Shown here: positions 26,035 through 34,258 of the stretch, one piece after another
Layout: each line of letters opens with the position of its first letter
Numbering within the stretch: the stretch's first letter is position 1
From: Rhodococcus rhodochrous
Lineage (GTDB): Bacteria > Actinomycetota > Actinomycetes > Mycobacteriales > Mycobacteriaceae
Reading direction: 5' to 3'
Length of the DNA: 64,000 bases
NCBI RefSeq assembly: GCF_014854695.1
Contig: NZ_CP027557.1
Coordinates: 5,000,891-5,064,890, forward strand
The notes under the pieces: generated by a model
The model's database searches: none
Told to the model about the DNA's origin: nothing
Seen by the model: the letters and a program-made list of their open reading frames with translations, nothing else
Made by a program: the position numbers and the translations under genes

Positions 26035-26763
26035 GTGCGTATCGATCAGTTGTGGCGTTATCCGGTGAAGTCGTTCGGGGGCGAACGGATCGACGCCGCA
26101 GCGATCGAAGCGGACGGCCTGCGCGGTGATCACCTGTGGGCGCTGGTCGACGCCGAATCCGGAAACATCGCGAGTGCGAAACGTTTCCGCCGCTACGGGC
26201 TGCTGCTGACCTGCTCGGCGCGACTTCTGAGCGACGACGACCCCCGCGATCCGGCGGCACTCGAACTGACGCTGGCCGACGGCACGGTGGTGCGCGGCGA
26301 CGATCCCGAGGTCGACGACCTGCTGTCGAAGCTGGTCGGTCACGACGTGCGGCTCGAACCGCGCGACCGCACCTACGACGAGGCGCCGCTGCATCTCGTC
26401 TCCCGATCCGCGGTGGAGGCGCTCGGCACCGGCGACCCCACCGATGTGGCGTTGCGCCGGTTCCGGCCGCAGCTGGTCGTCGACACTCCGGACACGACCG
26501 GTTTCGTGGAGGACGAATGGATCGGCCGACGGGTGTCGGTGGGCTCGGTGGTCCTCGAACCGCACAAGCGCACCGCGCGGTGCGTCATGGTGACGCTCCC
26601 CCATCAGGAGGTTCCCGCGCGGCGCGACATGCTGCGTGAGGTGACGCACGCGCATCAGGTGCCCAATGTGCCGGAGGGCAAGCCGATGCCGTGCATCGGT
26701 GTCTACGCGACCGTCCTGACTCCCGGCGACATCACCGTCGGCGACGAAGTCGGGATCGGGTAA
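26035..26763 (+). CDS. MOSC-domain protein
   Basis: 242 residues with an N-terminal MOSC_N beta-barrel (RIDQLWRYPVKSFGGERI, then LRGDHLWALVDAESG) and a C-terminal MOSC domain containing the conserved cysteine in KRTARCVMVTLPHQ and TVGDEV. MOSC proteins bind sulphurated molybdenum cofactor or catalyse N-hydroxy-compound reduction (mARC-like). Starts with GTG at 26035. Convergent with the FadD36-like gene (6-base gap). Whether it serves the Mo hydroxylase in this window is unknown. Confidence 0.87.
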   Translation: MRIDQLWRYPVKSFGGERIDAAAIEADGLRGDHLWALVDAESGNIASAKRFRRYGLLLTCSARLLSDDDPRDPAALELTLADGTVVRGDDPEVDDLLSKLVGHDVRLEPRDRTYDEAPLHLVSRSAVEALGTGDPTDVALRRFRPQLVVDTPDTTGFVEDEWIGRRVSVGSVVLEPHKRTARCVMVTLPHQEVPARRDMLREVTHAHQVPNVPEGKPMPCIGVYATVLTPGDITVGDEVGIG

Positions 26764-26768
26764 ACCGG

Positions 26769-28202
26769 TCACTTCCCGGCGAGGTAATCCTCGACGAGGA
26801 TCTTCTTCTGCACCTTGCCCATGGCGTTGCGCGGAAGAGCGTCGACGGTACGGATCTCGCGGGGACGCTTGTGGATCGAGAGGGTCTGCGCAACGAAGTC
26901 CGAGAGCTCGCTCGGATCACGGAGATCCCCGACGACGTAGGCCACGATCCGCTGTCCGAGATCGTCGTCCGGCACACCCACCACCGCGGCCTCCTGCACG
27001 CCCGGATGGTTCAGCAGCGCATGCTCCACCTCGCCGGCGCCGATCCGGTAGCCGCCGGACTTGATCATGTCGACCGATTCGCGGCCGACGATGCGGTGGA
27101 AGCCCTGGTCGTCGATCACGGCGATGTCGCCGGTCCTGAACCAGCCGTCCTCGGTCATCGACTCCGCGGTCTTCTCGGGATTGTTCAGGTAGCCGTCGAA
27201 CAGCGTCGCACCGGAAACCTCCAGCCGGCCGAGGGTTTCGCCGTCGTGCGCCACGAGGTTGCCGGCCTGGTCACGCAGGCGCGTGGAGACCCCGGCGATC
27301 GGCAGACCCACCCAGCCGGGCCGGCGCTCACCGTCGTGGCGGGTGCTGATCGTGATGATCGTTTCGCTCATCCCGTACCGCTCGATCGGCGCGGAGCCGG
27401 TGAGGGCGAGCATGCGCTCGAAGACAGGCACGGGCAGGGGTGCACTGCCCGACACCAGGAGTCGCGCGGACGACAGTGCGCGAGCGGACGATTCATCGGC
27501 GACGACCCGCGACCACACGGTGGGAACACCGAAGTACAGCGAACCACCGGCTGCCGCATAGGCTTCGGGCTTGGGTCGCACGGTGTGCACGAGTGGCGAG
27601 CCCTGCCGGAGCGCGCCGACGACACCGAGGATGAGTCCGTGGACGTGGAACAGCGGAAGTCCGTGGACGAGTGTGTCGTCGGACGTCCAGTTCCACGCCT
27701 CGGCGAGACCGTCGAGACCGGCCGCCACGGCGGACCGCGAGAGCACGACTCCCTTGGGGGCACCGGTGGTTCCCGAGGTGTACATGATCATCGCAGCGCT
27801 ACCCGGATCGGCCTCGGCGTGCGAGGACGACGAACGCGCGCTCGCGTCGACCGGGATCGCAGGCAGGATGACGTCGTCGGGGGCAGTGCCGAGCCATACC
27901 TGCGCACCCGAGTCCTTCAGGATGTGCGCGCGCTCGGCCGGGCCGGAATCCGGCGGCACGGGCACCGCGGCCACACCGGCCATGAGGCATCCGGTCGTGG
28001 CGATCACCGTCTCGATGCTCGCGGTGGCGTCGATGGCGACCCGTGAGGAACCGGCGACCTCGTCGGCCACCGCGGCGGCGGCCGCGATCAGTTCGGATCG
28101 GGTGAGCGAGACGTCTCCGACGCGGACGGCGTTGCGGTCGTCGCCACCTGCTCCGGACTCGGTGAGCGAGGTCAGCAACGGCACGGGCGTGGTGGTGGTC
28201 AT
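26769..28202 (-). CDS. fadD36: FadD36/MatB-like acyl-CoA synthetase
   Basis: 477 residues, short for the ANL family because of a compact N-domain. P-loop MYTSGTTGAPKGVVLSR, A5-like IERYGMSET, WFRTGDIAVID, hinge GRESVDMIKSGGYRIG, and catalytic lysine in NAMGKVQKK are present. The IKSGGYRIGAGEVEHALL segment is the hallmark of malonyl-CoA synthetase MatB and of mycobacterial FadD36, to which this gene looks orthologous. Probable substrates are malonate or methylmalonate-type acids (family knowledge). Divergent from an IclR regulator with a 138-bp shared promoter region. Confidence 0.9.
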   Translation of the reverse strand: MTTTTPVPLLTSLTESGAGGDDRNAVRVGDVSLTRSELIAAAAAVADEVAGSSRVAIDATASIETVIATTGCLMAGVAAVPVPPDSGPAERAHILKDSGAQVWLGTAPDDVILPAIPVDASARSSSSHAEADPGSAAMIMYTSGTTGAPKGVVLSRSAVAAGLDGLAEAWNWTSDDTLVHGLPLFHVHGLILGVVGALRQGSPLVHTVRPKPEAYAAAGGSLYFGVPTVWSRVVADESSARALSSARLLVSGSAPLPVPVFERMLALTGSAPIERYGMSETIITISTRHDGERRPGWVGLPIAGVSTRLRDQAGNLVAHDGETLGRLEVSGATLFDGYLNNPEKTAESMTEDGWFRTGDIAVIDDQGFHRIVGRESVDMIKSGGYRIGAGEVEHALLNHPGVQEAAVVGVPDDDLGQRIVAYVVGDLRDPSELSDFVAQTLSIHKRPREIRTVDALPRNAMGKVQKKILVEDYLAGK

Positions 28203-28251
28203 CGGTGGGTCCCTTCTCGACGTCCTGCCGGACGGTGTCGCGCAGCGTTTG

Positions 28252-28266
28252 GTCCACATTGCGGAC
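28252..28266. promoter_or_regulatory. IclR-type operator between fadD36 and its divergent regulator
   Basis: GTCCACATTGCGGAC is a 15-bp dyad (12 of 15 positions symmetric), close to palindromes bound by IclR-family regulators. A further half-site, GCGGTCC, follows near 28280. It is 50 bases upstream of the fadD36 ATG and 75 upstream of the regulator start, well placed to control both. Confidence 0.55.
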
Positions 28267-28340
28267 CGCCGTGCTACGATGCGGTCCGGCTCAACCTATA
28301 ACCCGTGACGCCTGCCGTCAACGACGCGCGAAAGGTTCCG

Positions 28341-29078
28341 ATGAACAGCGTTCTCACCGCACTCCGCGTGTTCGAGGAGGTCGCGACCACGCAACCGGTC
28401 GGGCTCTCGGAGTTGAGCAAGCGCCTCGACGTCCCCAAGAGCACCGTGCAGCGGTGCCTCAGGACCCTCGCCGAAGCCGGCTGGCTGCGGCCCTCGACGG
28501 CGAACGCCGGGCAGTGGGTCATCACCGGCCGCGCGTTCAGCCTGGGCAGTGCGATGTCGTCCGGCGACGACCTGCGCGAGGTCGCACTGCCCGAACTGAA
28601 CCGCCTGCAGGCGGAGACGGGTGAGACGATCCATCTCGCCGTGCCGGACGGGAACGAACTGGTCCTGATCGAGCGGCTCGACAGCGCCCATCAACTCCGC
28701 GCCTTCCTGGCGCTCGGTACGCGCCTGCCCCTGCACGCCGCGTCCACCGGCAAGGCCTATCTCGCGTCGCTGCCCGACGCGCGGATCGAGGACTTCCTCG
28801 CCACCGAGCTTCCCTCGCTGACCGAGCACACCGTCACCGACCCGGCGGCGCTGCGCGAGGAGATCGCCGAGATCCGCGCCCGCGGGTACGCCGTGACCGA
28901 ACAGGGTCTGCACGACGGCATCGCCGCCGTCGCCGTCGCGCTGCGTGGGCGCGGTGGCGCCGTGCGCGGTTGCTTCAGCATCTCGGGCCCGGCCTCGCGA
29001 CTGACGCCCGACCTCTTCCCCGACTACGGCGCGAAGGCACTGGCAGCGCGGGACGCGATCGAGCGTCGCCTGCCCTGA
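28341..29078 (+). CDS. IclR-family transcriptional regulator
   Basis: 245 residues. The N-terminal winged helix includes GLSELSKRLDVPKSTVQRCL (residues 18-37), followed by the IclR effector domain (GETIHLAVPDGNELVLIERL, LPLHAASTGKAYLA, RARGYAVTEQG). I chose ATG 28341, which has GAAAGG upstream, over a GTG at 28305. Divergent orientation to fadD36 and the dyad between them point to control of that gene and of itself (inference). Confidence 0.9.
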   Translation: MNSVLTALRVFEEVATTQPVGLSELSKRLDVPKSTVQRCLRTLAEAGWLRPSTANAGQWVITGRAFSLGSAMSSGDDLREVALPELNRLQAETGETIHLAVPDGNELVLIERLDSAHQLRAFLALGTRLPLHAASTGKAYLASLPDARIEDFLATELPSLTEHTVTDPAALREEIAEIRARGYAVTEQGLHDGIAAVAVALRGRGGAVRGCFSISGPASRLTPDLFPDYGAKALAARDAIERRLP

Positions 29079-29115
29079 TCCGCTCCGACCAGGACCGGCG
29101 GGAGCCCGTCGCCTC

Positions 29116-29171
29116 TGGACATATCGTTTGTCGATATGTATAACGATTATCGATGGTATCGACAATCGATA
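29116..29171 (+). promoter_or_regulatory. Promoter with paired TATCG-N5-CGATA operators for the DUF2975/HTH operon
   Basis: A sigma-A-like promoter is readable: -35 TGGACA at 29116-29121, 17-base spacer, -10 TATAAC at 29139-29144. The spacer holds TATCG-TTTGT-CGATA at 29122-29136, and an identical dyad type, TATCG-ACAAT-CGATA, sits at 29157-29171 just downstream. The centres are 35 bases apart. A regulator binding both would block polymerase, most simply the small HTH protein encoded by this operon (inference). Confidence 0.7.
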
Positions 29172-29202
29172 ACCCCGCCGTCCTGCGAGTTCGGAGACGA
29201 CC

Positions 29203-29877
29203 ATGAATTCCACCCACGACACCGACCGCCCCCAGGGCCCGGGCGCCGAACCCGACACGCTCTCCCCCACCGAGACGTCGAAGAAGGACCGCACCGATCT
29301 GTGGGCGTCCCTCACGGTCTTCGCGCTGACCTCGTTGATCGTGCTCTTCACCTACGTCCGCGACCTCGTGCGCTCGCTCGGCGACGGCATCGTGACCGCG
29401 CGGGTCACGTTCGACGACGCGGCAGCGGCGCCGGTGCTGTCCAGCCCGACCGACGTCGACCTGCAGACCGCCTCGACAACGGTGATCGACGTTCCGACCG
29501 ATGCCCTCTCGCCCGTCAGTGTCGGCTTCCTCCGCGCCGGAGAGGCGTTGCAGACCCTCGGCTATCTCGCAGCCCTGGCCCTGCTGAGCGGGATCGTCGT
29601 GCGATTCGCTCGGGGCCGGTTGTTCGACCGGGGTGTCATCCGGCTCGTGTGGATCACCTCGATCGTGGCGATCGCGACCATCTTCGTCCCCACGATCCCC
29701 CGCACCCTGGGTACCAACATGCTGATCCGGGACGTGGACATGAACGAGGTCCTCTCGAACGCGCCCCTCGGGCCGGAGTTCTGGTACGCCTACGTCTTCT
29801 GCATGGTGATCTCGGCCGTGGGTGTGGTGCTGCGGATCGGGAACCGCATGGCGCGCGACAACGAAGGACTCGTCTGA
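29203..29877 (+). CDS. DUF2975-like membrane protein
   Basis: 224 residues, about four membrane helices (near 37-57, 105-130, 145-165 and 185-208) after a charged, proline-rich N-terminus. The arrangement, helix layout and partner gene match the DUF2975 family, whose members are co-encoded with a Cro/CI-type HTH protein. Function unknown. Its stop overlaps the HTH start (TGATG). GGAGACGACC precedes the ATG at 29203. Confidence 0.75.
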   Translation: MNSTHDTDRPQGPGAEPDTLSPTETSKKDRTDLWASLTVFALTSLIVLFTYVRDLVRSLGDGIVTARVTFDDAAAAPVLSSPTDVDLQTASTTVIDVPTDALSPVSVGFLRAGEALQTLGYLAALALLSGIVVRFARGRLFDRGVIRLVWITSIVAIATIFVPTIPRTLGTNMLIRDVDMNEVLSNAPLGPEFWYAYVFCMVISAVGVVLRIGNRMARDNEGLV

Positions 29878-30095
29878 TGCCTCCGGAAACCGAGCATGCC
29901 GTCCGGTGTCATCTCGACGAGCTGCTGGCCGATCGGGGCATGACCCTCACCGAATTGGCCGACAAGGTCGGCGTCAGCGTGGTGAACCTGTCTGTACTCA
30001 AGAACGGACGCGCCCGCGCGATCCGCTTCTCGACCCTCACCGCCCTGTGCCGTGTACTGGATTGCTCTGTGGGCGACATTCTTTCGGTCGACTGA
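29877..30095 (+). CDS. Small Cro/CI (XRE)-type HTH regulator
   Basis: 72 residues, essentially one HTH domain: LDELLADRGMTLTELADKVG, VSVVNLSVLKNGRARAIRFS, LTALCRVLDCSVGDIL. This is the YozG-like type found beside DUF2975 proteins. Start codon overlaps the upstream stop by one base. Probably represses its own promoter at the dyads at 29122 and 29157 and may be sequestered by the membrane partner (inference). Confidence 0.88.
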   Translation: MPPETEHAVRCHLDELLADRGMTLTELADKVGVSVVNLSVLKNGRARAIRFSTLTALCRVLDCSVGDILSVD

Positions 30096-30109
30096 CCGAC
30101 CCCGGAAAA

Positions 30110-30148
30110 CGGCGATGCCCGGAACCTCGTGGGTTCCGGACATCGCCG
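30110..30148. terminator. Bidirectional terminator between HTH gene and fahA
   Basis: CGGCGATGCCCGGAACC (30110-30126) pairs with 30132-30148 with a single non-Watson-Crick position and a 5-base loop. Placed between two convergent genes. Confidence 0.8.
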
Positions 30149-30195
30149 ATCGGTCCGGCCGGTGGCGCTCCGGCTGACGCACGGACCTGCTTCCT

Positions 30196-31380
30196 CTATT
30201 CCCCGATCGCGGGAAGAATGCGGGTGCGGACCTCACCGAAGCCGATGCGGGTCCCGTTCGGGCCGGGCGCGGTGGCCGTGATGGCGATCTCGTCGCCGTC
30301 CTCGATGAAAGTGCGGGTCTCGTCGCCGACCTGTACGGGTTCTGCTCCGCCCCAGGTGAGTTCGATGAAGGCACCGCGCTGGTCCTTCTCCGGGCCCGAG
30401 ATGGTGCCGGAGCCGAACAGATCACCGGTGCGGGTCGCGGCGCCATTGACGGAGGTGTGGGCGAGCATCTGCGCCGGCGACCAGTACATCTGCGCGTACG
30501 GCGGGCGCGACACGACGTGCCCGTTCCACTCGACCTCGAGATCGATGTCCAGGCCCCACTTCTCGGTGCCCTTCAGGTACGGCAGTGGTTCCGGGTCCTG
30601 CACCGGGGTGTCGATGCGGGCCGCCTCGAGCGCGGCGAGCGGAACGACCCACGGCGAGATCGACGTCGCGAAGGACTTGCCGAGGTTCGGGCCCAGCGGC
30701 ACGTACTCCCATGCCTGGATGTCGCGGGCCGACCAGTCGTTGAGGATGACGGCACCGAAGCAGTGGTCGGCGAACTCGTCGGGGGTGATCTGCGAACCCA
30801 TCGGGGAGCCGACACCGACGATGAAGCCCATCTCGGCCTCGATGTCGAGGCGGATCGACGGACCGAAGACCGGCGCAGGATCGTTGGGGCCCTTGCGCTG
30901 CCCGCACGGCCGCACGATGTCGACGCCCGAGGTCACGACGGTGCTCGACCGGCCGTGGTAGCCGACGGGCAGGTGCTTCCAGTTCGGCATCAGCGGGTCG
31001 GGGTTCTGCGGGCGGAACAACCGGCCGAGGTTCGACGCGTGGTTCTCCGACGCATAGAAGTCGACGTAGTCGGCCACCTCGATCGGCAGGTGCATCGTCA
31101 CGTCGGTGACGGCGAAGACGGCCTCGTCGGCGACATCACCGGCGACGAGTTCCTTGATCGCAGCGCGGACTTCGTCCCACCGGGCGCGGCCCTGGGCCAT
31201 GAACGCGTTGAGTGACGGCTCGGCGAAGACGACGTCGTCCTCGAAGACACGGCTCAGGTCGAGGACCGAATCTCCGACGCGGACACCGACGCGGGGTTCG
31301 CTGTCGGCCGTGGAGAAGATGCCGTACGGCAGGTTGTCGAGACCGAAGAGCGAACCCTCCGGAATGGCGATGGTGGTCAT
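30196..31380 (-). CDS. fahA: Fumarylacetoacetase
   Basis: 394 residues. Splits fumarylacetoacetate into fumarate and acetoacetate, the last step of tyrosine/homogentisate breakdown. The metal and catalytic residues are visible: DFYASENHASN (Asp and His), DIEAEMGF (two Glu), ILNDWSARDIQAWEY (Asp). The N-terminal SH3-like part and C-terminal core give normal full length. The ATG overlaps the preceding unknown gene (ATGA at 31377). Third gene of the hmgA operon. Confidence 0.95.
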   Translation of the reverse strand: MTTIAIPEGSLFGLDNLPYGIFSTADSEPRVGVRVGDSVLDLSRVFEDDVVFAEPSLNAFMAQGRARWDEVRAAIKELVAGDVADEAVFAVTDVTMHLPIEVADYVDFYASENHASNLGRLFRPQNPDPLMPNWKHLPVGYHGRSSTVVTSGVDIVRPCGQRKGPNDPAPVFGPSIRLDIEAEMGFIVGVGSPMGSQITPDEFADHCFGAVILNDWSARDIQAWEYVPLGPNLGKSFATSISPWVVPLAALEAARIDTPVQDPEPLPYLKGTEKWGLDIDLEVEWNGHVVSRPPYAQMYWSPAQMLAHTSVNGAATRTGDLFGSGTISGPEKDQRGAFIELTWGGAEPVQVGDETRTFIEDGDEIAITATAPGPNGTRIGFGEVRTRILPAIGE

Positions 31381-32258
31381 GCGTTCGTTCCTTCGGTGAT
31401 CGGGGAAACGGTCGAGGGCACCAGACCGAGGCCGAGCAGATCCTCGAGCGGTTCGGCGATGCTGCAGGTGCCGTACGACAGGAAACGGCGCCGGACCTCT
31501 GCGGCCCGGTCGTCGGAGAGGGCGCCGAGGCGGGCGGAGAGCACTGCCCCGTCGCGTTCGGCGAGCACGGAGGCGACCTCGTCGGTGTCGGCTCCGGACA
31601 GCACCGCGTCCACTGCGGCCAGCAGGTTCACGAACCCGTGCTGCTCGAAGCCCGTCTTCGGGTCGGTGTTGCGCACCGCGTGGTGCAGACCGGCGGTCGC
31701 TTTGAACGGCACACCCGTGGTGACGACCGTGCCGACAGCTGCGGCGAGTTCGGCTTCGTCGGGATACGCCTCCGCGACGACGCCACCGGTGCGGAACTTG
31801 GCCGCGTAGGGCGTGCCGACCATACGGGCGAGGATCTCGGCGCGACGCTCGTCGCGCGGAACCTCCACGAAGACATCGACATCCGGGCGGCCCACGGAGA
31901 TCTCGGCGAGTGCCGCGAACAGTTCGTCGACGGATTGTTCTGCGGGGACCGCGATCTCGAGCGCCACCACGGACACCGAGTCCATCGCGTCGACCTGCTC
32001 GAGTGCAGGTCGGACGGCGGCGGTGCCGGTCGGTGCGGTCAGGCTCAGGGCCAGCTCGCCGGGATACGGGTGCTGCGTGAGGTGATCCGCGAGTTCACCG
32101 AGGCGACCGGCCGGGAAGACGAACGCTCCGACGAGGGGTGCGTGCGCGGACGAGCGGTGTCCGGCGTGGGCGGGGACGGCGACGGGCAGCGGGGCGTTGC
32201 CCGGAGGGAACAGCGCCGCGTCGTCGCACAGTCCGGTCAGGAGAGGTCCGAAAGTCAT
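31377..32258 (-). CDS. Unrecognised protein encoded between hmgA and fahA
   Basis: 293 residues, no signal peptide or membrane helix. Segments such as DDAALFPPGNAPLP at the start, DVDVFVEVPRDER, AAKFRTGG and GVPFKATAGLHHAVRN look like strands and loops of a soluble alpha/beta, perhaps TIM-barrel, enzyme; KATAGLHH and GTCSIAEPLEDL could be active-site regions. I do not recognise the family. Start ATG 32258 with AGGAG upstream; both ends overlap neighbours by four bases, so it is co-translated with hmgA and fahA. No maleylacetoacetate isomerase is seen in the operon; this gene is a candidate for that step, purely by position. Confidence 0.85.
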   Translation of the reverse strand: MTFGPLLTGLCDDAALFPPGNAPLPVAVPAHAGHRSSAHAPLVGAFVFPAGRLGELADHLTQHPYPGELALSLTAPTGTAAVRPALEQVDAMDSVSVVALEIAVPAEQSVDELFAALAEISVGRPDVDVFVEVPRDERRAEILARMVGTPYAAKFRTGGVVAEAYPDEAELAAAVGTVVTTGVPFKATAGLHHAVRNTDPKTGFEQHGFVNLLAAVDAVLSGADTDEVASVLAERDGAVLSARLGALSDDRAAEVRRRFLSYGTCSIAEPLEDLLGLGLVPSTVSPITEGTNA

Positions 32259-33457
32259 TTCGTCGCTCCTGCATTGCGGTTCCAGCTGCCGGCGTAGGCG
32301 GCGTCCTCGCACGCGAGCGCACCCTCACCGAGTTCGAGGGGGCGGAAGGTATCGACCATGACGGCGAGTTCGTCGAAGAACTCCACACCGATGCTGCGCT
32401 CGTAGGCACCCGGCTGCGGGCCGTGCGCGTGACCACCGGGGTGCACCGAGATCGAACCCTGGCCGATACCCGATCCCTTACGGGCCTCGTAGTCGCCACC
32501 GCAGTAGAACATGACCTCGTCGGAGTCGACATTCGAGTGGTAGTACGGCACCGGCACGGCCAGCGGGTGGTAGTCCACCTTGCGGGGCACGAAGTTGCAG
32601 ATGACGAAGTTGTTGCCCTCGAACGCCTGGTGCGCCGGCGGCGGCTGGTGGACACGGCCGGTGATCGGCTCGTAGTCGTGGATCGAGAAGGTGTAGGGGT
32701 ACAGGCAGCCGTCCCAGCCGACCACGTCGAAGGGGTGGTGCGGCATCAGGTAGCGGGTGCCGACGACGCCGTGCGAGGTGCGGTGCTTGACGAGCACCTC
32801 GACGTTCTCCTCCTCGACCTGCATCAGTTCGGTCGGGCCGTGCAGGTCGCGCTCGCAGAACGGCGCGTGCTCGAGGAACTGCCCGAACTTCGACAGGTAA
32901 CGCTTCGGCGGGACGATGTGACTGTTGGCCTCGATGGTGTAGGCGCGCAGCGGTGCGTCGCCCTTGGGCACCCAGCGGTGGGTGGTGGCCATCGGCAGCA
33001 GCACGTAGTCGCCGGCCTTTGCCGCGAGCGAGCCGAAGACCGTCTCGACGGTGGCCTCACCGGACTCGACGTAGACCATCTCGTCGCCGACGACGTTGCG
33101 GTACAGCGGCGAGGGCTTGGACGACACGACGTACGAGATACGGACGTCGGCGTTGCCCAGGACCAGGCGACGACCGGTCACGACGTCCGTCTCGGCCCAG
33201 ATCGTCTCGGGGAACAGATCGTGCAGCTTCAGGTGCCGCGGCTTGAGCGGGTGATTCGGCGTGGTGGTCTGATCGGGCAGCTTCCACTCGGTGGCGTCGA
33301 CGATCGCCGAGGGGATGTACCGGTGGTAGAGCAGCGCCGAGTCGGACGAGAAGCCCTCCTCGCCCATGAGCTCTTCGTAGTAGAGGTTGCCGTTCTCGTC
33401 ACGGTGCTGGGTGTGACGCTTCGGCGGGATGACGCCGAGCTGTCGGTAGAACGCCAT
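32255..33457 (-). CDS. hmgA: Homogentisate 1,2-dioxygenase
   Basis: 400 residues. Opens the ring of homogentisate with O2 using Fe(II). The C-terminal cupin carries the expected ligand region (PVPYYHSNVDSDEVMFYC with His and Glu, and HPGGHAHGPQPGA with the second His). N-terminus MAFYRQLGVIPPKRH is typical of the actinobacterial type. First gene of a three-gene operon; MarR operator-like sequence upstream at 33512. Confidence 0.95.
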   Translation of the reverse strand: MAFYRQLGVIPPKRHTQHRDENGNLYYEELMGEEGFSSDSALLYHRYIPSAIVDATEWKLPDQTTTPNHPLKPRHLKLHDLFPETIWAETDVVTGRRLVLGNADVRISYVVSSKPSPLYRNVVGDEMVYVESGEATVETVFGSLAAKAGDYVLLPMATTHRWVPKGDAPLRAYTIEANSHIVPPKRYLSKFGQFLEHAPFCERDLHGPTELMQVEEENVEVLVKHRTSHGVVGTRYLMPHHPFDVVGWDGCLYPYTFSIHDYEPITGRVHQPPPAHQAFEGNNFVICNFVPRKVDYHPLAVPVPYYHSNVDSDEVMFYCGGDYEARKGSGIGQGSISVHPGGHAHGPQPGAYERSIGVEFFDELAVMVDTFRPLELGEGALACEDAAYAGSWNRNAGATK

Positions 33458-33511
33458 GATCTGACTCCTCGCGGATCTCGGGCGTGCGAGGGAAGGTCGC
33501 TCGCCTGGAAG

Positions 33512-33529
33512 TAGTAAATACGTTAACTA
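33512..33529. promoter_or_regulatory. Likely MarR operator upstream of hmgA
   Basis: TAGTAAA-TACG-TTAACTA is an 18-base dyad of the form TAGTWAA-N4-TTWACTA, AT-rich in a GC-rich background, 55 bases before hmgA. A TTTACTA half-site with a weak partner occurs at 34128-34145, in front of the marR gene itself, which suggests autoregulation. Confidence 0.55.
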
Positions 33530-33573
33530 AACGAAGGGCGTGAGCGCAACCACAGAGAGGTCACGAGGCTGCG

Positions 33574-34101
33574 TCAGTTGCGTCCGCGCACGTCGAACTG
33601 GCTGCGGTTGGTGATCAGCTTGTTCAGGAGCATCACGAGAATCTGCTGCTCGGTGGGGGTGAGCACCTCCACCCAGGCCTCCTCGCGCTCGTTCTGCGCG
33701 CGGAAGCTGTCGCGGATCTCCTTCTCCCCCGCTTCGGTGAGCGACAGCTGCACCGAACGCGCGTCGTGGCTGACCGGCGTCTTCTCCAAGATTCCCGCTT
33801 CGACCAGCGGTTTCGCGAGGTTCGACACCGCGGCGCGGCTCATTCCGGTGAGCCGCGCGGCAACGTTCGGCTCGATCGGACCCGCGAGCCAGATGACGAA
33901 CATGAGCCGATAGGCCGACCACGACCGACCGCGCGGACGGTGAACGGCGGCTTCGAGGTCGTAGGTGACGATGTCCGAGGCCCGGTTGAGCGTGAGCAGG
34001 ACTTCGGTCGCGCTGCGGTGATGTTCGCCGAACTTGCTGTTCAGACGCTCCTGCGCGAGTTCGACGAAGGACCAGTAGTCGAGGTCGCGGGGTCCGGACA
34101 T
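33574..34101 (-). CDS. MarR-family regulator next to the homogentisate operon
   Basis: 175 residues. Winged-helix core: VAARLTGMSRAAVSNLAKPL (recognition helix) then SHDARSVQLSLTEAG (wing). Reads in the same direction as hmgA and lies 116 bases upstream of it. Relatives repress aromatic-acid genes and release DNA on binding a pathway acid. Likely effector here is homogentisate or a hydroxyphenyl acid (inference). Confidence 0.9.
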   Translation of the reverse strand: MSGPRDLDYWSFVELAQERLNSKFGEHHRSATEVLLTLNRASDIVTYDLEAAVHRPRGRSWSAYRLMFVIWLAGPIEPNVAARLTGMSRAAVSNLAKPLVEAGILEKTPVSHDARSVQLSLTEAGEKEIRDSFRAQNEREEAWVEVLTPTEQQILVMLLNKLITNRSQFDVRGRN

Positions 34102-34258
34102 GCGGTCACAGTACCGCAGATCCGGGATAATTCATCCATTTACTATCCGGTGGATCACCCGGAGATCGGCGGGACTGCGGGAAACCGCACCCCGAATGCC
34201 GTGAAGTCGGCGGAAAACCGCAGCGAACTGCGCGTTCGTTGTTCCTAGCGTTCCGGGC

